Below are positions 62,596 to 64,000 of a stretch of 64,000 nucleotides of DNA, piece by piece. Source of the stretch: Celeribacter sp. HF31. GTDB taxonomy: Bacteria > Pseudomonadota > Alphaproteobacteria > Rhodobacterales > Rhodobacteraceae. How positions within the stretch are numbered: the stretch's first letter is position 1; every line of letters starts with the position of its first letter. Below the pieces are notes generated by a model. It was not told where the DNA came from, made no database searches, and worked only from the letters and a program-made list of their open reading frames with translations. The position numbers and the translations under genes were made by a program. The DNA is taken from positions 496,001 to 560,000 of the forward strand of contig NZ_JAATOT010000001.1 in NCBI RefSeq assembly GCF_011806455.1. The letters are read 5' to 3'.

Positions 62596-62629
62596 AAAAG
62601 ACCACCACGATCCTTCGCGGTGGTCTTTT
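62596..62629. terminator. Bidirectional terminator before the sugar dehydrogenase
   Basis: AAAAGACCACC (62596-62606) pairs with GGTGGTCTTTT (62619-62629). It lies 36 bases past the dehydrogenase stop and serves both strands. Confidence 0.85.
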
Positions 62630-62664
62630 CAATCTCAAATCTCCGCCTCACAACCCGGGGCGTC

Positions 62665-64000
62665 TCACAGCTCACACAGGGCCTTCGAAATCGCCAGCGA
62701 GACATTCTCGTTCTCGATGCCTTCCCAGCCCATGTTCGTGTCCGGCAACATGCCGTAAGGGTCGGAGATATAGGCCTGAAGCGTCTGCTCGGTCCAAACC
62801 CCGCCCAGTTTATCCAAGGCGCCGGAGTAGTCTTCGAAGGGGCTGTTGCCCGGCTCGCGGCTACAGATGTTATGCAGCGACGGGCCCGCGCCATTGTCGA
62901 CGCCGTCCAAAAGGCTATGGCATTGCAGACAGGCCGCCATCGTCCCATCGGCCGCCGCCAGTACATCGGCGTCCGCGGCGTAAGTCGTCAACAGCTCGTC
63001 AAAGCGTGCCATCGGATCGGGGCCGGTGTCGGCGGTCAGGAACGACAGGCGGCGGTCGTCGGTGTAGAGCACGATGGTCTTGCCGCCGTGGATCGCATCC
63101 ATATCGCGGATGCGCATCTCGACGTCGATCGGTTCGACATAGATGCCGCGACCGTCCTCGACGTGCACCCGATGCACTGCACCGCTCAAGGCGCCGATAA
63201 GCACGTCACCGTCCCAGGCGTAGTGGAAATTCTCAACCGCCAGCGCCGAAGACGGCGCAATCGAGGGCACAAAGGCGATCACCGGTTTGTCGTAGCCGTC
63301 GTGATTGGCGTGGCGGTCGCCGTTGCCCGCAGGCTGGCGGTTGTATTTCGTGCCAAAGCTCACAGCAGGAAAGCCGAAATTCGCGCCTTCGAACACGAGG
63401 TTCAATTCGTCACCGCCCTGCATCCCGTGGTCCGAGACCCAGATGCGCCCCTCTGCATCGACGCTGACGCCTTGCGGGTTGCGCAGGCCCTTGGCGATGG
63501 TGGTCTTTTCGCCGCTTTCGACATTGATCAGCATGACCTTTCCGTAATCCATATCGTCCGACTGGCCGATGGCATTGGTGAAATCGCGCTCTGCAAACCG
63601 GTCGGCGCGCTCGTAAGCCCCCGAGGACCAAGCGATGCGCCCGTCGGGCATCCGGTCCATCCGACCGCCGGCCTCAAGGCCGAACATGCCCTTGCCGGTG
63701 GTGAAGAGCTCTAGACAGGGCTCGGTGCGGGCGATCACGATCCAATCGTCGGCTTCGGCACTCCAGCTCAGCGGATCCATGCCCTGAACCGGCAGGCGCG
63801 CCATGGCGTTGCCGAAACATTTCTGCTCCGGCAGCCAGTCGGTGTAGGACAGCAAGAGATAGCCCGCGCCCTCTTGCCCGCGGGCGTAGTAAAAGATGTC
63901 GTTGAAGCGCATCCAGTTGAAGTTGATCTCGATGTCGCCCAACTCGCCCGCATCCAATTGCGCCTGAAGTGCTGCGCGGTGGTCATCGGGGGGGGCGACG
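62665..64000 (-). CDS. PQQ-dependent sugar dehydrogenase with C-terminal cytochrome c domain, partial
   Basis: The N-terminus lies outside the window, and the frame is open to the edge; about 445 codons are visible. The main part is a six-bladed beta-propeller of the soluble aldose/glucose dehydrogenase type: GLRNPQGVSVDAEGRIWVSD, HGMQGGDELN and RDMDAIHGGKTIVLY mark the blades and the PQQ pocket. A short class I cytochrome c domain follows, with heme motif CLQCH at 62917-62931 and a candidate axial Met in YGMLPDTNMGW. It would oxidise a sugar in the periplasm and pass electrons through its own heme. Confidence 0.87.
   Translation of the reverse strand, partial: VAPPDDHRAALQAQLDAGELGDIEINFNWMRFNDIFYYARGQEGAGYLLLSYTDWLPEQKCFGNAMARLPVQGMDPLSWSAEADDWIVIARTEPCLELFTTGKGMFGLEAGGRMDRMPDGRIAWSSGAYERADRFAERDFTNAIGQSDDMDYGKVMLINVESGEKTTIAKGLRNPQGVSVDAEGRIWVSDHGMQGGDELNLVFEGANFGFPAVSFGTKYNRQPAGNGDRHANHDGYDKPVIAFVPSIAPSSALAVENFHYAWDGDVLIGALSGAVHRVHVEDGRGIYVEPIDVEMRIRDMDAIHGGKTIVLYTDDRRLSFLTADTGPDPMARFDELLTTYAADADVLAAADGTMAACLQCHSLLDGVDNGAGPSLHNICSREPGNSPFEDYSGALDKLGGVWTEQTLQAYISDPYGMLPDTNMGWEGIENENVSLAISKALCEL

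Noticed and set aside
63988-63995. G8 tract in the sugar dehydrogenase as a phase-variation site
   Set aside because: It lies at the window edge in a gene whose start is unseen, so its effect on the frame cannot be judged.

Overview
The window is a GC-rich chromosomal segment from an alphaproteobacterium, most likely a marine member of the Rhodobacteraceae (Roseobacter group). The evidence is a complete PhyR-NepR-EcfG general stress response module, a CtrA-type site (TTAA-N7-TTAA), an FnrL-type box, a cycA-like cytochrome c-550, an aa3-type ctaD standing alone, several Hint_2 proteins and a MetH split into two genes. The species cannot be settled from the sequence alone. Both window ends cut genes: gatB on the left and a PQQ-type sugar dehydrogenase on the right.

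Layout. 1-5.7 kb: gatB, an unknown membrane protein, an exported lysozyme-like protein and two tandem Hint proteins. 5.9-13 kb: a class V aminotransferase, a UbiH-type hydroxylase, a small membrane protein behind an FNR-type box, a HAD nucleotidase, a GntR regulator, and a large glycosyltransferase carrying an MshEN (c-di-GMP binding) domain. 13-24.4 kb: housekeeping genes (carA, yqeY, ctaD, cycA, lipB) mixed with small conserved unknowns and an MFS exporter. 24.4-26 kb: tRNA-Leu(GAG) followed by a lower-GC islet with decayed tRNA-like copies and an apparently frameshifted orphan gene. 26-32 kb: a YciA thioesterase, a MarR-FUSC efflux pair, an orphan gene and an 821-residue RTX-Hint protein. 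32.2-38.6 kb: a tightly packed minus-strand series (SPOR lipoprotein, D-Ala-D-Ala carboxypeptidase, tmk, holB, tatD, MBL hydrolase, AEC transporter). 38.9-39.7 kb: tRNA-Ser(TGA) and the wreck of a divergent LysR/SDR pair.

39.8-46 kb is a general stress response island: DUF883 and holin-like genes, DUF1328, Dps, phyR, nepR-ecfG, a HisKA_2 sensor kinase and an AI-2E-family transporter. GGAAC-N17-CGTT promoters lie before the DUF883 operon, before DUF1328, between phyR and nepR (two interlocked in one perfect palindrome) and before the AI-2E gene. A sixth, with N16, precedes a DUF3008 gene at 15.1 kb.

46.1-53.2 kb is a peptide-type ABC uptake locus: a FadR-type regulator, a DUF1028 protein, a binding protein, a permease, a permease-ATPase fusion and a second ATPase. 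Copies of a TTTATCATGATAAA palindrome lie before the regulator and between the DUF1028 gene and the transporter. 53.2-58.2 kb holds split metH and a CobW-family GTPase. 58.5-62.3 kb holds exopolysaccharide genes: an ExoQ/O-antigen-ligase-like polymerase with a C9 tract near its start, and an ExoP/Wzc-like protein whose kinase domain lacks a Walker A motif. The window ends in the sugar dehydrogenase, which has a cytochrome c domain at its C-terminus.
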